A stretch of 64,000 nt of DNA, taken from assembly GCA_029948255.1 (NCBI GenBank), contig JALIZF010001938.1, positions 1,051,501 through 1,115,500 on the forward strand, given 5' to 3'. Shown here in pieces: positions 21,152-32,541 of the stretch. Position 1 is the stretch's first letter, and the number at the start of each line of letters is the position of its first letter. The position numbers were made by a program, and so were the translations under genes. The notes under the pieces are model-generated. The model was not told where the DNA came from. It did not search any database and worked only from the letters and a program-made list of their open reading frames with translations. The stretch comes from Telmatactis stephensoni (Eukaryota > Cnidaria > Anthozoa > Actiniaria > Isophelliidae).

Positions 21152-23191
21152 CAGAGTTAATAGCGGAGCTCCCGCGCGGGCCGAAGGCCCGCTGCGAGCG
21201 GAGCCCATACTGTAGAAAAAATGGTACCCATCGATGTTGATTTTTCATGGCTGGAGTATACGTCACTTCCTTACGTCCGTCCTCCGTCCATTGCCCATCG
21301 CGGATGCTGATTGGCTGATTGATTTTTGGCGCCAACTTGACGCGCGCTGACACTTTGAAAACTGAAAATTTACAAGTTTCCTTGCAGTTTTAACTTGCAA
21401 AACTTAAAAATATTATTCTGGAAACCTCGTAAAAATTTAGCGATTTTCATGATCATTTATCTGTGCCAATCTTGACGGGTTAAAGCGGAAAAAACGTACG
21501 TTTGAATATTTTTTCGGGCCCGGTGTCGTTTCAAAAACTGCTCGCTAGACGAAGGACACAGAGAACATTTTCAAAGTTAGACGAATTTTTAGTTGGACTC
21601 GTAGCTTCAAAAACTCTCATAATGAATGAGTCATTGAGGATCGTGTATTCTTCGTTTCGTGAAGATACCTTCAGTAAAGCTGCTTAAAAATCTAGCCAAA
21701 GTTGGAAATCAAGAATCGTCTGCATTGAGCGTGAAACAAGGATTATATGCTTCTAAACTCAACAAGGAAAGCACTTCAAGGTAAAGACCCTGGCCAAAAA
21801 ATGATGTCAAAAATCTCTTATACCTATATTTGATCTTTTATCTTTTATTTGGGGATTGATGACTTAAAAAAAGTAAACGTTTATGTACGTTGAACTGTGG
21901 CCAAGTTTAAACAAACAATCAAGTACATGACATGTACAGCAACATTTTGTTTTCACCAGTGAACTTTTTGTACTACTTTGAATATTAAAATTAGTAAAAA
22001 ATATTTGATTTTGAACTTATTTCAACCCCACTTATGTGTAAATACAGCTCAGGAATTTATAATGAGACCTTAAATGCAAATTGCAAATGCTTAATTCCTT
22101 GTTTTCTTGTTGTATGTCAATTCAGCTGTTTTTATGAATCACTTTTTAAAAATTGTATTATCAGAGTGTAATCTGGAAGAGACAAGTATTCACCTAGTGT
22201 GTCATTCTATTCTACATTATAAAACAAAACAAAACAACAACAACCACAAAAAAAAACAAGATGTCACAATATAGTGAAGACAGACAAATCAAGATATGTT
22301 GTTCTGCAATATCCAGGATGTTGAATAGGTTTGATTACTTGTTTCAATATAAAAAAGGTTTTGGAGATTTTTGTTTCTATTTCTGAGAATTATGAACAAC
22401 TACAAAGTCAATTATGAAATCTGACAGTGACTGAAATCTGAATATCACAGGAGATCAAAGGGCATATACAAACTGAAACAAATGATTTTTAAAATAGTCT
22501 TCATTTCAACTTTTTCAAGCAATTTACAACCTAAATATATTGGGCAATTACCACAGGAAACCCAATTCATTTGAATCAAGAACAAAAAATATTAAAATTG
22601 AAATTGGAGCTCTGCTATTAGGTAGTAGTTGTTGTGAGTTGTTTTACAACTTCATCTAAAGTCATGATTAGTGTAACCTGGAAGAGAGAATTTTTGTTTC
22701 ATGTAAAGACAACTATTTATCTGTGTCATACTGTCAAGACAGAAAAATCTAAATATAATGTTCTGCAATGTCCAGTTTAATTGAAGGATGTTGAAATGGT
22801 TCAGTATTTATGTGATTTAAATGAGTTTGAGGGATTTTAATTTGCATTCTATTTCTGAGAATCATGTACCACTACTACAAAGTCAATTATATAATCTGAC
22901 TGAATCTGAATAAATATCACTGTAGTGACTATATGGCTTGAAAGCCATATAATTCTCAGGAGACTGAGGGGCAAGAGTTTTTTCAAACCCTAAAGCAAAT
23001 GCTATAAAGCTTGATCTATAATCTTTATTTCAACTTTTACAACAAAATGCAATCTTTGTTTGTCTATTACCACAGGAAGCCCAATTCATTTGAATCAAAA
23101 AAGTCAAAAACAAAGTTTTCAAAATTATTATTATTATTTAAATGGGAGCTCCGCTATTAGGTAGTACCTAATTTTTATATTATTAACTCTG
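21152..23191 (-). mobile_element. Non-autonomous transposon with tagcggagctccc ends, copy 2
   Basis: Begins cagagttaatagcggagctc and ends with gggagctccgctatta, a short insertion, then ttaactctg. The sequence is the reverse complement of copy 1 over nearly its whole length, with small indels and without the MITE. No open frame of coding quality. Confidence 0.7.
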
Positions 23192-23217
23192 ATACAGTTT
23201 TTGTATAACATTACTTA

Positions 23218-23372
23218 GGGCTGGTTTTTATGAGTAACAGAAGCAGAAGGATCATACGCAGACTCAGTATGCACTGTTCATTGTCTTTTTTTCATACCTA
23301 GGTGAGAAAGGCAGCACTGAGTCTGCGTATCTTGCTTCCGCTTCTATTTGTGTCTCTTGTGAAAGCCAGCCC
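23218..23372. mobile_element. MITE with gggctggtttttatgag ends
   Basis: gggctgg...acgcagactcagt is mirrored by actgagtctgcgt...ccagccc. The ~50-bp imperfect arms leave a short T-rich loop. Confidence 0.7.
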
Positions 23373-23729
23373 TTCTCAGTTTTAGGATGGAAACTCAGGG
23401 ATGCTAAAAGACTGCTTTTCTGTGGTCTGCAGTCATAACAATATAACTTATCTCTGGCAAATATAGATGACGAAAAAGCTATTTGGGTGTGAGTGGGTTT
23501 AGAAAATCCTTTGAAGTCCTATTGGGAGATTAAATAGAAAAAGCAAGTCATCTTCCAACATTTGCAAAGAAATAGTTCAAATTCATTTGCAATTAGGCGA
23601 TCATTTGTAATCATAGTATTGTTTCCTTAAGTAAACTTGATGGGTGGGTTTAGAATAACAATGCAAAACTCTACAAGAACTTATCACGATTGTACCCAAA
23701 CGTGTGTTACTGAGTATATTTTAGACGAC

Positions 23730-23880
23730 AACTTTTCCTGTTGTTGTTTTACATGTTTATTGACAGTTTAAACAATATAAACATACATTCATACATATAT
23801 AGATCAATATTATATGAATGTATGTATGCATTGTTTAAAATATCAACAACAAAAAAACAACAATAAAACTACAGTAATTG
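23730..23880. repeat. Imperfect foldback
   Basis: gttgttgttttacatgtttattgac...acatacattcatacata on the left is mirrored by tatgaatgtatgtatg...caacaacaaaaaaacaac. Probably a decayed MITE. Confidence 0.5.
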
Positions 23881-23999
23881 ACTGGTACTTGTGAACCAAA
23901 GGATTTGCCTTTGACCACAAATGACCAAATAAGCCCCCTCCCCCTAAAATCGGCCAGGGATTTGACTTTGTAGTGCATGTTTGTGTCTTTCAGGGGTTA

Positions 24000-24200
24000 G
24001 CCTGCCTACAGGCTCTCAAAGGGGAGGGGGAGGGGAAAGGGGGAAAGGGATGTGACAGTTTTCTATTATATTTCATAAATGAGACTTTCATCATTTTTTA
24101 ACTTGAGTTTTTCATTTTTATTCCCCTTTCCCCTCCCTCCCCCCCCCCCCCCCTCCCCCCTCCTTCTCCCCCTCCCTTTTGAGAGCCTGTACGGGCAGGT
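24000..24200. repeat. gcctgc-type hairpin MITE (copy 4)
   Basis: gcctgcctacaggctctcaaa and tttgagagcctgtacgggcagg form the arms; TA flanks both ends. The interior is poly-G/A on the left and poly-C/T on the right, including a 15-base C run. Confidence 0.68.
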
Positions 24201-24363
24201 TATTCAGGAGTTTTACAAATCTTAAAGCCACAAACATTACAAAAAGACTTCCATTATTCTTCAGGTGTATAGACCCGTTCAAAAATATTATGCAAATCAG
24301 CTCTATCTTGTGATGACATCAATGATGGCTAGAGAACACTGTTGAAATATTATCATTATTATT

Positions 24364-24658
24364 ACACTGTGGCTATTTGACCGGCAGCTGGTCAATGACC
24401 CCGAATTCCTATTTGACCAGGATTGAATTTTTTGAAATGTCTTTTGGGTGCTCGTTCTACTCTGTGCCGGGGCTAGAGAAAAAGAGCTAGTTGGACACTA
24501 CAGTGCTAACTATGACCGCTTACCATTTCTAAATAAAGATAGTGTACTTTAGATGGTGTATAAATGTTTTTTCGGGGAAATATTGGAAAATTTGAAAACT
24601 GCCAGTCAAATAGGAATTTGAGGTCATTGACCAGCTGCCGGCCAAATAGACACAGTGT
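24364..24658. mobile_element. MITE just downstream of NICN1
   Basis: acactgtggctatttgaccg is mirrored by cggccaaatagacacagtgt, and the arms continue for ~55 bp (cagctggtcaatgac...ttcctatttgac). It is embedded in an ATT-rich tract and lies 47 bases past the NICN1 stop codon, so it may be part of the 3' UTR. Confidence 0.72.
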
Positions 24659-24705
24659 TATTATTATTATTATTTATCTTACTTAAGATGTTACACATGG
24701 CTCAT

Positions 24706-24947
24706 TTATGTGTAGGAAAGTAAGTTTATATCGTAACTATCATCCACCTGTAAAACAAGCAAAACAATCATTCTAACACAAAGGTCATGTTATATTGAGT
24801 AAAACACCTTGTATCAGATTGTGCATTTCACATCTGCCATCATCTGTATCCCCGTAAATCAGCCATTAGGCTGCATTGTGGATGATTAGCTGAGTACCAA
24901 ATTATGAATGAAGTCTCTCTTGTGTGATGCAGCTAAACATGGTTGAG

Positions 24948-24986
<39 letters not shown>

Positions 24987-27900
24987 AAAAGCTATTTTAC
25001 TCACATCAAATCGTCCAATTGGCATGTCATGGCTGGTAACAGCTTTTAATTCCTGTGTCATGGCCCACATTTGTTGCATTAATTCAGCCACATCTTCAGA
25101 CTCAGGTAGACCCTCAAAAGGAATATAATCAATATTATATAATCAATAATAGGGTAATTATTATATAATCAATAATAGGGTAATTTTAGGGTAAAGGTTT
25201 AAAAAAAAAACCCTATTGATTGCCCTAAAGATAATACAGGCTAGTTATTGAAGAAACAAGTTCTATGAACTGTAAAGTCTGTTAAGTGTATGGTCGAGCC
25301 ACCTGGTAGAGTTGGAATTATTCTTTAAATGTATTACATGTACCTGATTCTTTATTTTTGTAGCTACTGATGAATCTTCATCATCTACATTCAACCATGA
25401 TGGTGATGACACAAGACCCTGCAATTTGATTGGAATGTACATGTAGTCAGTTAAAATCTTGAGCAGATGAAGTGTGGAAGGGCACTTGGTCTGAATATTG
25501 TTGAGTAATATATAAGGTGCCATAGCAGTCAGACCAGCAAACAGAAAAATGGGAAGCAAATGGGAAGCAAGGGTGGCTAAGCAGTGATACACCAGACTGT
25601 AACTTCTTTGGTTCTGGGTTTATTCTCAGATGGGGTATCACATGTGACATGAGTTTGTTAGTTGTTATCTCCCTTGCTTTGAGGGTTTTTCTCTCCCTCA
25701 GTAAAACTGAAGTAGAGAACATGTACTGCTAACCAACATTGGTTGCATAAATTTAATTAACCTGGAAACTGGATCCTGCTATGACATCCTGTAAATATTT
25801 GGAGTACTCTACTACTAAATAAATTGCCTTTCTTTTTGTACACATGCTCCAAGCTACTGTATTATGTACATGTTGACTAGTTGAGCCAGTAATTGGCAAC
25901 TCTTCTGAAGAAAAACTTACAAGATTTGATGGCATAAAACACTTCACATTTTCAATGCTAAAATTAACCCAATGAGGGGAAGGCTGACGCAGGATGAGTC
26001 TTAGTAGAATAACTTCATCAGTTTCACAGGACATCTGTAACAAAGAAATTAAAGTAACTGATATATGCTTGTACCTGAAGCTTTTGATTCTAAATGGAAT
26101 TCAAACCCACACGCTTAGTGCACGATTTTTACATAAATAAGTTGTTAATTAACCTGGGTTAATCTTTTCATAAGTTTCTGTACTGTACTGGCATGCTCTA
26201 TTCTCTGACCTACTGAAACTTGAATGGTGATCCTCTCATTTCAAGACCTTACGTTCAAGGGCATATGTATAAATTTAATAACCTGTTACAAACTCTTCAA
26301 CTTACCATGTCTTTGGTTACGGCTACATAATCTTGACTGCCTGCTTCATAGTGAGGCTGAGGCATAAGGGTATATCTCTTTAGACACACTTTCCAGGTAT
26401 CATTTTTGCCCTCTTCTGTAAAAGAAAAAAGAAATGCAAAAAATGAAAATTATAAAGAAAAAGATTTTGAGTTACTAAATAAATGCAAAAGAATTTAAAT
26501 ATGGGGTCACCACCCTTGTTTCTGAAACATGCTTCAATCAAGCTAAAAATGGCTCTTTTTCAAGAGGAAACTAGGGTGAGTTTTGCAAAATTATTTACTA
26601 TTAATATTAATATAATTGTTTTATATCATTTTTACTTGTAATTTGAATGAAAATGTTCATGTCATTATTCTGAGCTTTTTGAACTATGTACAGAAAAGTT
26701 CATGGTGCAAAACTAAGGAATCACCTTCAGTTGACTGTGATCAAAATCATTCAAAATAAAATTAGCTGAAACTTTACTGAATACACCACTTTCACAAATT
26801 TTCAGTTTTTAGTAGAGAAAACAAGAGCTTTTTGTAAGAAATGATCAATGCTATGTGATTGTGAGAAAGTTCTTCTAATGACAAATTATATGTTCAAAAA
26901 GTTTCATCACTTTTGGTTCAATATCAAAGAGGTTATACAGTCAAAAATTGAGAGTTTTGTATGTAATTTTGGTGCATTTTCTGAAGTTTAAATCCTCAAA
27001 TATTGTCAAGGATTTTATCATAAATTTAATACTTTTTTAAACTTGTGCAAATTATCTAGTAAATCAACAACATGATCTAAAATACTCATTTTTCAGTATT
27101 TATGTTGCCTAATGAGCAGCAGCCATCCATTGTGAAAATCATGTATAAGAAGTTAACTGGTAGATCTAATAATCACTAGTCACTAATCACTAATGTCTTT
27201 TCTTGATATTCTAGGGGCAAAGGAAGTACTATATTTTTTAAAAATCTTAAGAGGTGTCAGTGACATCATCTTCTCAACCACAAAACACAATCCTAAGCAC
27301 AAACAATGTTAGAAAACTCCTTCAAAGAAAGTAAGTTATTCAAGAAACTAAACACAAAGAAATGTAGATGTGGTGAAGTCATGCATTGGTTAAGTACATG
27401 TATCACACTATCTCTCACTGATGCCTCCAAAGATTCATAAAAATCTAGTACTTGCCATTGGAATTTGGAGAAAACACATTTACCAGTAACTGTACACATG
27501 CAATTTAATTGTACATAGCTCTTTGAGATTCTTTCAGTGAAGTTTTAGCTATTAAATCATTTTTTTAATAATTTTGATCACAGTCCCACTTTAACTGATA
27601 GAGAGTGATCCCAGAAAAAAGATGCCAGACTTGTGTCCAGGGGAGAGGCGTATATGTAGGACAAGGGAGGTAGATAAGGAGAAATATGGATGTAATATAA
27701 GGGGTATAGAATGGTCTCTAGAAAATAAAGAGGCTCGCAAAAATTTGGTCAAGGCTCGGAAGCTCGGTGTTAAATCAATTGGGGCTCGGATTTGATTTTT
27801 GTAGAAGCTCGGAGGCTCGGATTTTTCGAGATATTAGGGGCTCGGAATTTTCAAATGCTGGGGTCGGAAGCTCGGATTTTGGATTTTGCATGTTGGCTAA

Positions 27901-29844
27901 TGAAAGCGTCAGAGTAATAAAAATAATGGCAAAATAGAATGAAGAGTGATGTTCATCATATTACTTTCGCACTTTCGACATCGTACTATTTTTATTGCCG
28001 AAACAATGGAGATATATTGTAGTGACAATATCACGTTAATTATAGAACATTTTTTCGTATGAGACTTTTGAATGAGAATTTTCATACGATTTTTAGTTCC
28101 GGGCTCGAATTTTTAAAACACAGAGGCTCGGGCTCGGATTTCTATTTTAGCCAAAGGCTCGGGCTCGGATTTTAAAACAAGGGGCTCGCAGGCTCGCGAG
28201 GCTCGGATTTTACCATTCTATACCCCTAATATAGTACATGTACAACTTATAGGATATGACTTCTTAAGGCTAGTTGTGCAATTTGTAAAGAAGGTGCAGT
28301 GAGGATATTCAGGCAAATATTCAGTTAGGTCTCAGTCTAGTGCATTTTTACATGTATATCAGTCTTCTACACAGACCTCTTATTTTAGCCTTGATTTCTA
28401 TGGATGCTGTGTAGTTATTTTGAAATGTGATGTAGTCAATCTGGAAAATAAGAATATAAAGAGCAATATTATTATATTAATTAATACCCATCCATTGTAA
28501 AATTCTGCTTACAGAATATGCAATACATGTAGCTCTCCTGGTGGACCTTAAAACCATCCTGCAATACTGTTAACCATACAACATAGGTGTCTTCCTTAGA
28601 GAGGACTGTACTGTCAATAGATGTACCCCTTATCAACATTGAACAAACTTCCTTAGAAAATTGTATGCATTAGAAAGATGTCTTCCCTATAGAGATGTGT
28701 GTATACGCCTTAGAAAGGTGTGGAGAGGTGTCTACATCCTTCCATACAGGAGGGTCTAAAAAGTATAGATCCTTCACTGCAAATACACTGTTTAAAGGTT
28801 AACTAAAGGTAAAGCAAAGGTATTTAGCAACCTTATTTAATGTCGATAGCTCGTGACAGTTGTACACTGATAAACTTGAGGCTGATGGTGTGCTCATTTT
28901 ACCCCCAGGCTCTCTTAGTCAGTGCTCCGTTTAAGGGTATTTAAAGCTAATTTAAGCTACACAGAATGAAAAGAAGTTGAAACAACAAGCGAGGTCAGGA
29001 CAAGGGATCGAACTTAGGGACCTCAGGCACCAATTAAGGCCATGCACTAACCAACTGTGCCATCCATTTAAGTTTACTTCTTGGTGGAATTAAAAAACCT
29101 ATATGCATAACTGCCACATTGGAAAAAAGAAGGAAGACCAAATCTGTAGCAAATTAGGTTAAGTCTAAGGGACAGATCATTTATAACATCATAGAATGGG
29201 GTGGTGGATTTGGTGTAACAAAATCATATATTTGTACCGTCCAACAAAATCTTCCCATGCATTTAGCTCATTCTCAGTTTAGCAGTAGCTTAAATCAAAA
29301 GTCAGTGTGCTTCATGAAAATCTAAAATCTAAGGGCCAATCCATTTTATATTCCCCCACTCTCCCTATTGATGGTGTTTGATTTAATACTGTTAAACCCC
29401 CTCCGCCAACCCTCAGGGAAAAAAAAAACGATTTTTTTTCCTGGACCCCTCAGAAAATTTAGTTTTTTTAGGAGTTACCCCTCGGAAAAGGCATTTCACA
29501 TCCAAAACCCTCAGAAATATGGTCGGTCACTTTACGGATCACGTCACCCCCTCGGAAACGGGCCCCCTTGTAGTGGGGATACAAAATGGAATAGTAAAAT
29601 TACCATTACAAAAGATGTAATCCCCGATTTGAAAAAATATACCCCCCTCCCCCCCGTAAATCTACCGTCCCCTATACGACTAAAATCCCTAAAATCTCAC
29701 TTTGACAGTATCGTGTCCTGGAAACAACACATCAACCACAGCGCAGCCAGATTTGAATGCAGTCCCTGACGGTAATTCGCCAACTTTTAGCAATACAGGC
29801 TTACGAATGATGCAGTCCAATGATGATTCCTTTTGTCTATCCAT
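24706..29844 (-). CDS. NICN1: Nicolin-1 (tubulin polyglutamylase complex subunit), seven exons
   Basis: Coding exons on the minus strand, in order: 29701-29844, 28377-28440, 26306-26415, 25921-26034, 25344-25418, 25005-25112, 24706-24747. All introns begin GT and end AG, and the exons join in phase to 657 bases, 218 codons; vertebrate nicolin-1 is about the same length. The family's most recognisable stretch, LRLILRQPSPHWVNF, is in exon 4; exon 3 has CLKRYTLMPQPH, exon 6 ends RFD, and the last exon ends INLLSYT before TAA. Nicolin-1 belongs to the tubulin polyglutamylase complex and acts on microtubules. The start ATG at 29844 precedes a basic/hydrophobic N-terminus without a signal peptide. 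Several introns contain MITEs. The gene is head-to-head with the zinc-finger gene at 30253. It looks intact. Confidence 0.93.
24948..24986. repeat. (GA)n microsatellite
   Basis: A run of about 19 GA dinucleotides in the last NICN1 intron, roughly 20 bases from the splice donor of exon 6. Confidence 0.85.
26416..27700. other. NICN1 intron 2, non-coding part
   Basis: AT-rich intronic sequence without a recognisable element. The short open frames are not supported. Confidence 0.6.
27701..28226. mobile_element. MITE in NICN1 intron 2, filled with gctcgga words
   Basis: ggggtatagaatggt is mirrored by accattctatacccc, with TAA on both sides. The interior repeats gctcgga / ggctcgg more than a dozen times in one orientation, separated by A/T-rich spacers. 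No open frame. The TAA target suggests a PIF/Harbinger-like origin. Confidence 0.72.
28990..29066 (-). mobile_element. tRNA-derived SINE head in NICN1 intron 1
   Basis: On the minus strand, tggcacagttggttagtgc matches an RNA polymerase III A box and aagttcgatccc a B box, about 25 bases apart as in tRNA genes. The acceptor stem does not close, so it is a tRNA-derived SINE or relic and not a tRNA gene. The body probably extends leftward to about 28900. Confidence 0.6.
29337..29594. mobile_element. MITE in NICN1 intron 1, ccctcRgaaa words
   Basis: ccattttatattcccccac at the left is approximately mirrored by gtggggatacaaaatgg at the right. Inside, ccctcagaaa, ccctcggaaa and cccctcgg recur about six times. 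It lies about 107 bases from the exon 1 donor site. Confidence 0.6.
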
Positions 29845-30252
29845 TTATAAGCTACTTGGAGTACATAATGCAAAAAATATACTCGAGATTTTCAAAAGTT
29901 GTTGTTGTCAAGGAGCCATCTTGACTTTTTTAACCATAATGCATTACGATCGAGACACAGCGATCGAGACACAGGAGGCCCGCTCAAAGACACAGTGGAA
30001 ATCAAAAGTAAATGTTTTTTACCACTTGACGACTAGCAGCCCAGTTTTTTCTTAGATTATAAATGTAATGTACGAAGGAGTAGGAAAAGCGAGGAAAAGC
30101 GTAAATGGTTCGTTTGCCGTCCTTGACTTTCCAGGCCCCCTGTTTCATGGATTCCTGTGCCGGCGTAGACTGGGTTCTAGGTCGTCTTCATTAATTCTGC
30201 GTTTCATGGAATCAAGTAAAGTTCTACAGAGTAAAAGATCCTTGACTCCAAC
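29845..30252. promoter_or_regulatory. Bidirectional intergenic promoter of NICN1 and the zinc-finger gene
   Basis: Only 408 bases separate the two divergent ATGs, so both promoters must overlap here unless upstream exons exist. The minus strand at about 29921-29931 reads aagatggctcc, matching the YY1 core AAGATGGC. There is no TATA box at a convincing position. An in-frame stop upstream of the zinc-finger ATG supports that start. Confidence 0.55.
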
Positions 30253-32451
30253 ATGAAAACTTATAATACTGTTACCGTACAAACTGACATAAATGGTGTG
30301 GACAGCAACGAAGAACTTACTGCCCTTTTTGCAAAAGCTTTGGAACTATGTCAGACAGTTAAATCCACTCGAGGGAACTGTTCTTCTTTGTCATGTGAAA
30401 ATGCAGCAGACTGCACAGCCATTAAAACAGAGATTGATGACAGTGGATGTCTAGATGGTGTGGAAGCTAAAGCTTTGTTTGGTAAAACCTCTCAAGCGAT
30501 CTGTTGTCCATCATCTACAAGTACCCAGTCAAGTGAAAATAGAACAGCTGTTAATGCAGAGACAGACAAAGATTACAGTGAATGTCTAGAGAGTATGATT
30601 GCTGTTTATGCACAAATCAAACAAGAAATTACAGATGCAAGGGAAGAAGCATTGAGGAAATCTTCAAACGAAACTGATAATGAAAGTATTGAAGATGAAC
30701 TACATGAAGAGGCAGAATTTGCAACAGGTCATCTGGATGAACAGGAAGCATCATTGTCTGTAGAAATAACAAGATGCTCTGAATGTGATAAGGTGTATGT
30801 AGATGAAGAGGCTTTAAATGAACATCTGAAATCACATGAAAACAGTCCATCTCTTAATCATATTAATAATAATGATTACAGAATTGAGCAAAATTCAATT
30901 CTGGAAAAGGACCAAGAAGGTGCAACTCAAGGGAATTTGGAACAATCCATTGTTCAACAAGAAAGAGCTGATAAAAATCAAAATATAATGGATAAACAAA
31001 GTGAAAGAATTCCTAAAAAGAAAAAGAAATATCAGTGTCAGTATTGTGAGGGTGCATTTACAACAAATCATTACCTGAAGGAACATGTAAAAAGGCACTT
31101 GGGGATTAAATTGCATAAATGTTCTTTTTGCAAGAAATCATTTGTTACTAAATCAGAACTTAAGGTCCACACGGCGTACCACACCAAAGAAAAACCAGTT
31201 AAGTGTGAATTATGTGACAAATCATTTGTTAGAAAATCGGATATGGTCAGCCACCTGCCATCACATTCTGTTGAAAAGCCATATAAATGTGATATATGTG
31301 GTAAAGAGTACACACAAAAAAGTAATCTTGCTGTTCACTTGCGAATTCATACTGGAAAAAGTCAGTACAAGTGTGACATTTGTAACAAGTCATTTGGAGG
31401 AAAATTTCACCTAGTTGTACATATGAGGACACATACTGGAGAAAGGCCACATAAATGTAAAATCTGTAAAAAGCAATTTTCACAAAAGAATCATCTTGTT
31501 AAACACTCAAGAATACACACTGGAGAAAAACCATTCAAATGTGAAATATGTCATAAGGAATTTACATCGAAAAATGACCGGGACAAGCACCTCCGAACAC
31601 ACACTGGAGAAAAGCCATATAAATGTGAAATTTGTCACAAGGCATTTTCACAGAAAGGCTATATGGGTAGCCATATGAGAAAGCACACTGGAGAAAGACC
31701 ATATAGATGTGAAATTTGTCATAAAACATTTACACAAAAAAGTGGCCTGAATGTTCACTTGCGAACACATACTGGAGAGAACCAACATGAATGTGAAGTT
31801 TGTCATAAGGTATTTAATGACAAATCTACTGTTTTAAAACACTTGCGAACGCACACTGGAGAAAGGCCTTATAAGTGTGAAATTTGTCCTAAAACATTTT
31901 CACAAAAGGTTAATCTAGATAGACATTCTGTAACACATACTGGAGAGAGAAAGCATCAATGTGAAATTTGTCACAAGTTTTTTACTGAAAAATCCTCTCT
32001 TTTGAAACATTTGCGGATACACACTGGAGAAAGACCTTATAAGTGTGAAATTTGCCATAAAACATTTGCGCAAAAGGGTAATCTAGACAGACATTCTGTA
32101 ACACATACTGGAAAGAGAAGGCATCAATGTGAAATTTGTCACAAGTTTTTTACTGACAAATCCTCTCTTTTGAAACATGTGCGAACACACACTGGAGAAA
32201 GACCTTATAAGTGTGAAATTTGCCAGAAGACATTTGTGCAAAAGGGTAATCTAGACAGGCATTCTGTAACACATACTGGAGAGAGAAAGCATCAATGTGA
32301 AATTTGTCACAAGTTTTTTACTGAAAAATCTTCTGTTTTGAAACATTTGCGGATACACACTGGAGAAAGACCTTATAAGTGTGAAATTTGCCATAAGACA
32401 TTTGTGGAAAAGGGTCATCTGGACAGACATTCTAAAAAGCACACAAACTGA
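30253..32451 (+). CDS. C2H2 zinc-finger protein, 18 fingers
   Basis: A single uninterrupted frame of 732 codons. Residues 1-~165 are acidic and finger-free. A first, isolated finger (CSECDKVYVDEEALNEHLKSH) follows, then an acidic/basic linker, then 17 fingers in tandem from about residue 258 to the end, mostly joined by canonical HTGERPYKC-type linkers. The last seven fingers alternate between two types (KTFxQKxNLDRHSVTH and KFFTxKSSxLKHxRxH), showing duplication of a two-finger unit of 168 bases. It probably binds DNA in the nucleus; the target is unknown. An in-frame TAA upstream fixes the ATG. AATAAA at 33021 could serve as polyadenylation signal. No KRAB, SCAN or BTB domain is visible. 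Confidence 0.93.
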   Translation: MKTYNTVTVQTDINGVDSNEELTALFAKALELCQTVKSTRGNCSSLSCENAADCTAIKTEIDDSGCLDGVEAKALFGKTSQAICCPSSTSTQSSENRTAVNAETDKDYSECLESMIAVYAQIKQEITDAREEALRKSSNETDNESIEDELHEEAEFATGHLDEQEASLSVEITRCSECDKVYVDEEALNEHLKSHENSPSLNHINNNDYRIEQNSILEKDQEGATQGNLEQSIVQQERADKNQNIMDKQSERIPKKKKKYQCQYCEGAFTTNHYLKEHVKRHLGIKLHKCSFCKKSFVTKSELKVHTAYHTKEKPVKCELCDKSFVRKSDMVSHLPSHSVEKPYKCDICGKEYTQKSNLAVHLRIHTGKSQYKCDICNKSFGGKFHLVVHMRTHTGERPHKCKICKKQFSQKNHLVKHSRIHTGEKPFKCEICHKEFTSKNDRDKHLRTHTGEKPYKCEICHKAFSQKGYMGSHMRKHTGERPYRCEICHKTFTQKSGLNVHLRTHTGENQHECEVCHKVFNDKSTVLKHLRTHTGERPYKCEICPKTFSQKVNLDRHSVTHTGERKHQCEICHKFFTEKSSLLKHLRIHTGERPYKCEICHKTFAQKGNLDRHSVTHTGKRRHQCEICHKFFTDKSSLLKHVRTHTGERPYKCEICQKTFVQKGNLDRHSVTHTGERKHQCEICHKFFTEKSSVLKHLRIHTGERPYKCEICHKTFVEKGHLDRHSKKHTN

Positions 32452-32541
32452 TTAAATACAAAAGTATTGGAATGTTGATTTAATTTAGAGATAATGAAGA
32501 GCTTTATCATGGGAATTACATGAATCAGTTGTATGAGACTA

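Noticed and set aside
24120..24180. C-rich run as an i-motif or promoter element
   Set aside because: It is the interior of a hairpin MITE and has no nearby gene start; regulatory function is unsupported.
28990..29066. Functional tRNA gene
   Set aside because: A and B boxes are present but the cloverleaf ends do not pair; a tRNA-derived SINE fits better.
30629..32442. Minus-strand frames under the zinc-finger gene
   Set aside because: Shadows of the repetitive finger coding sequence.
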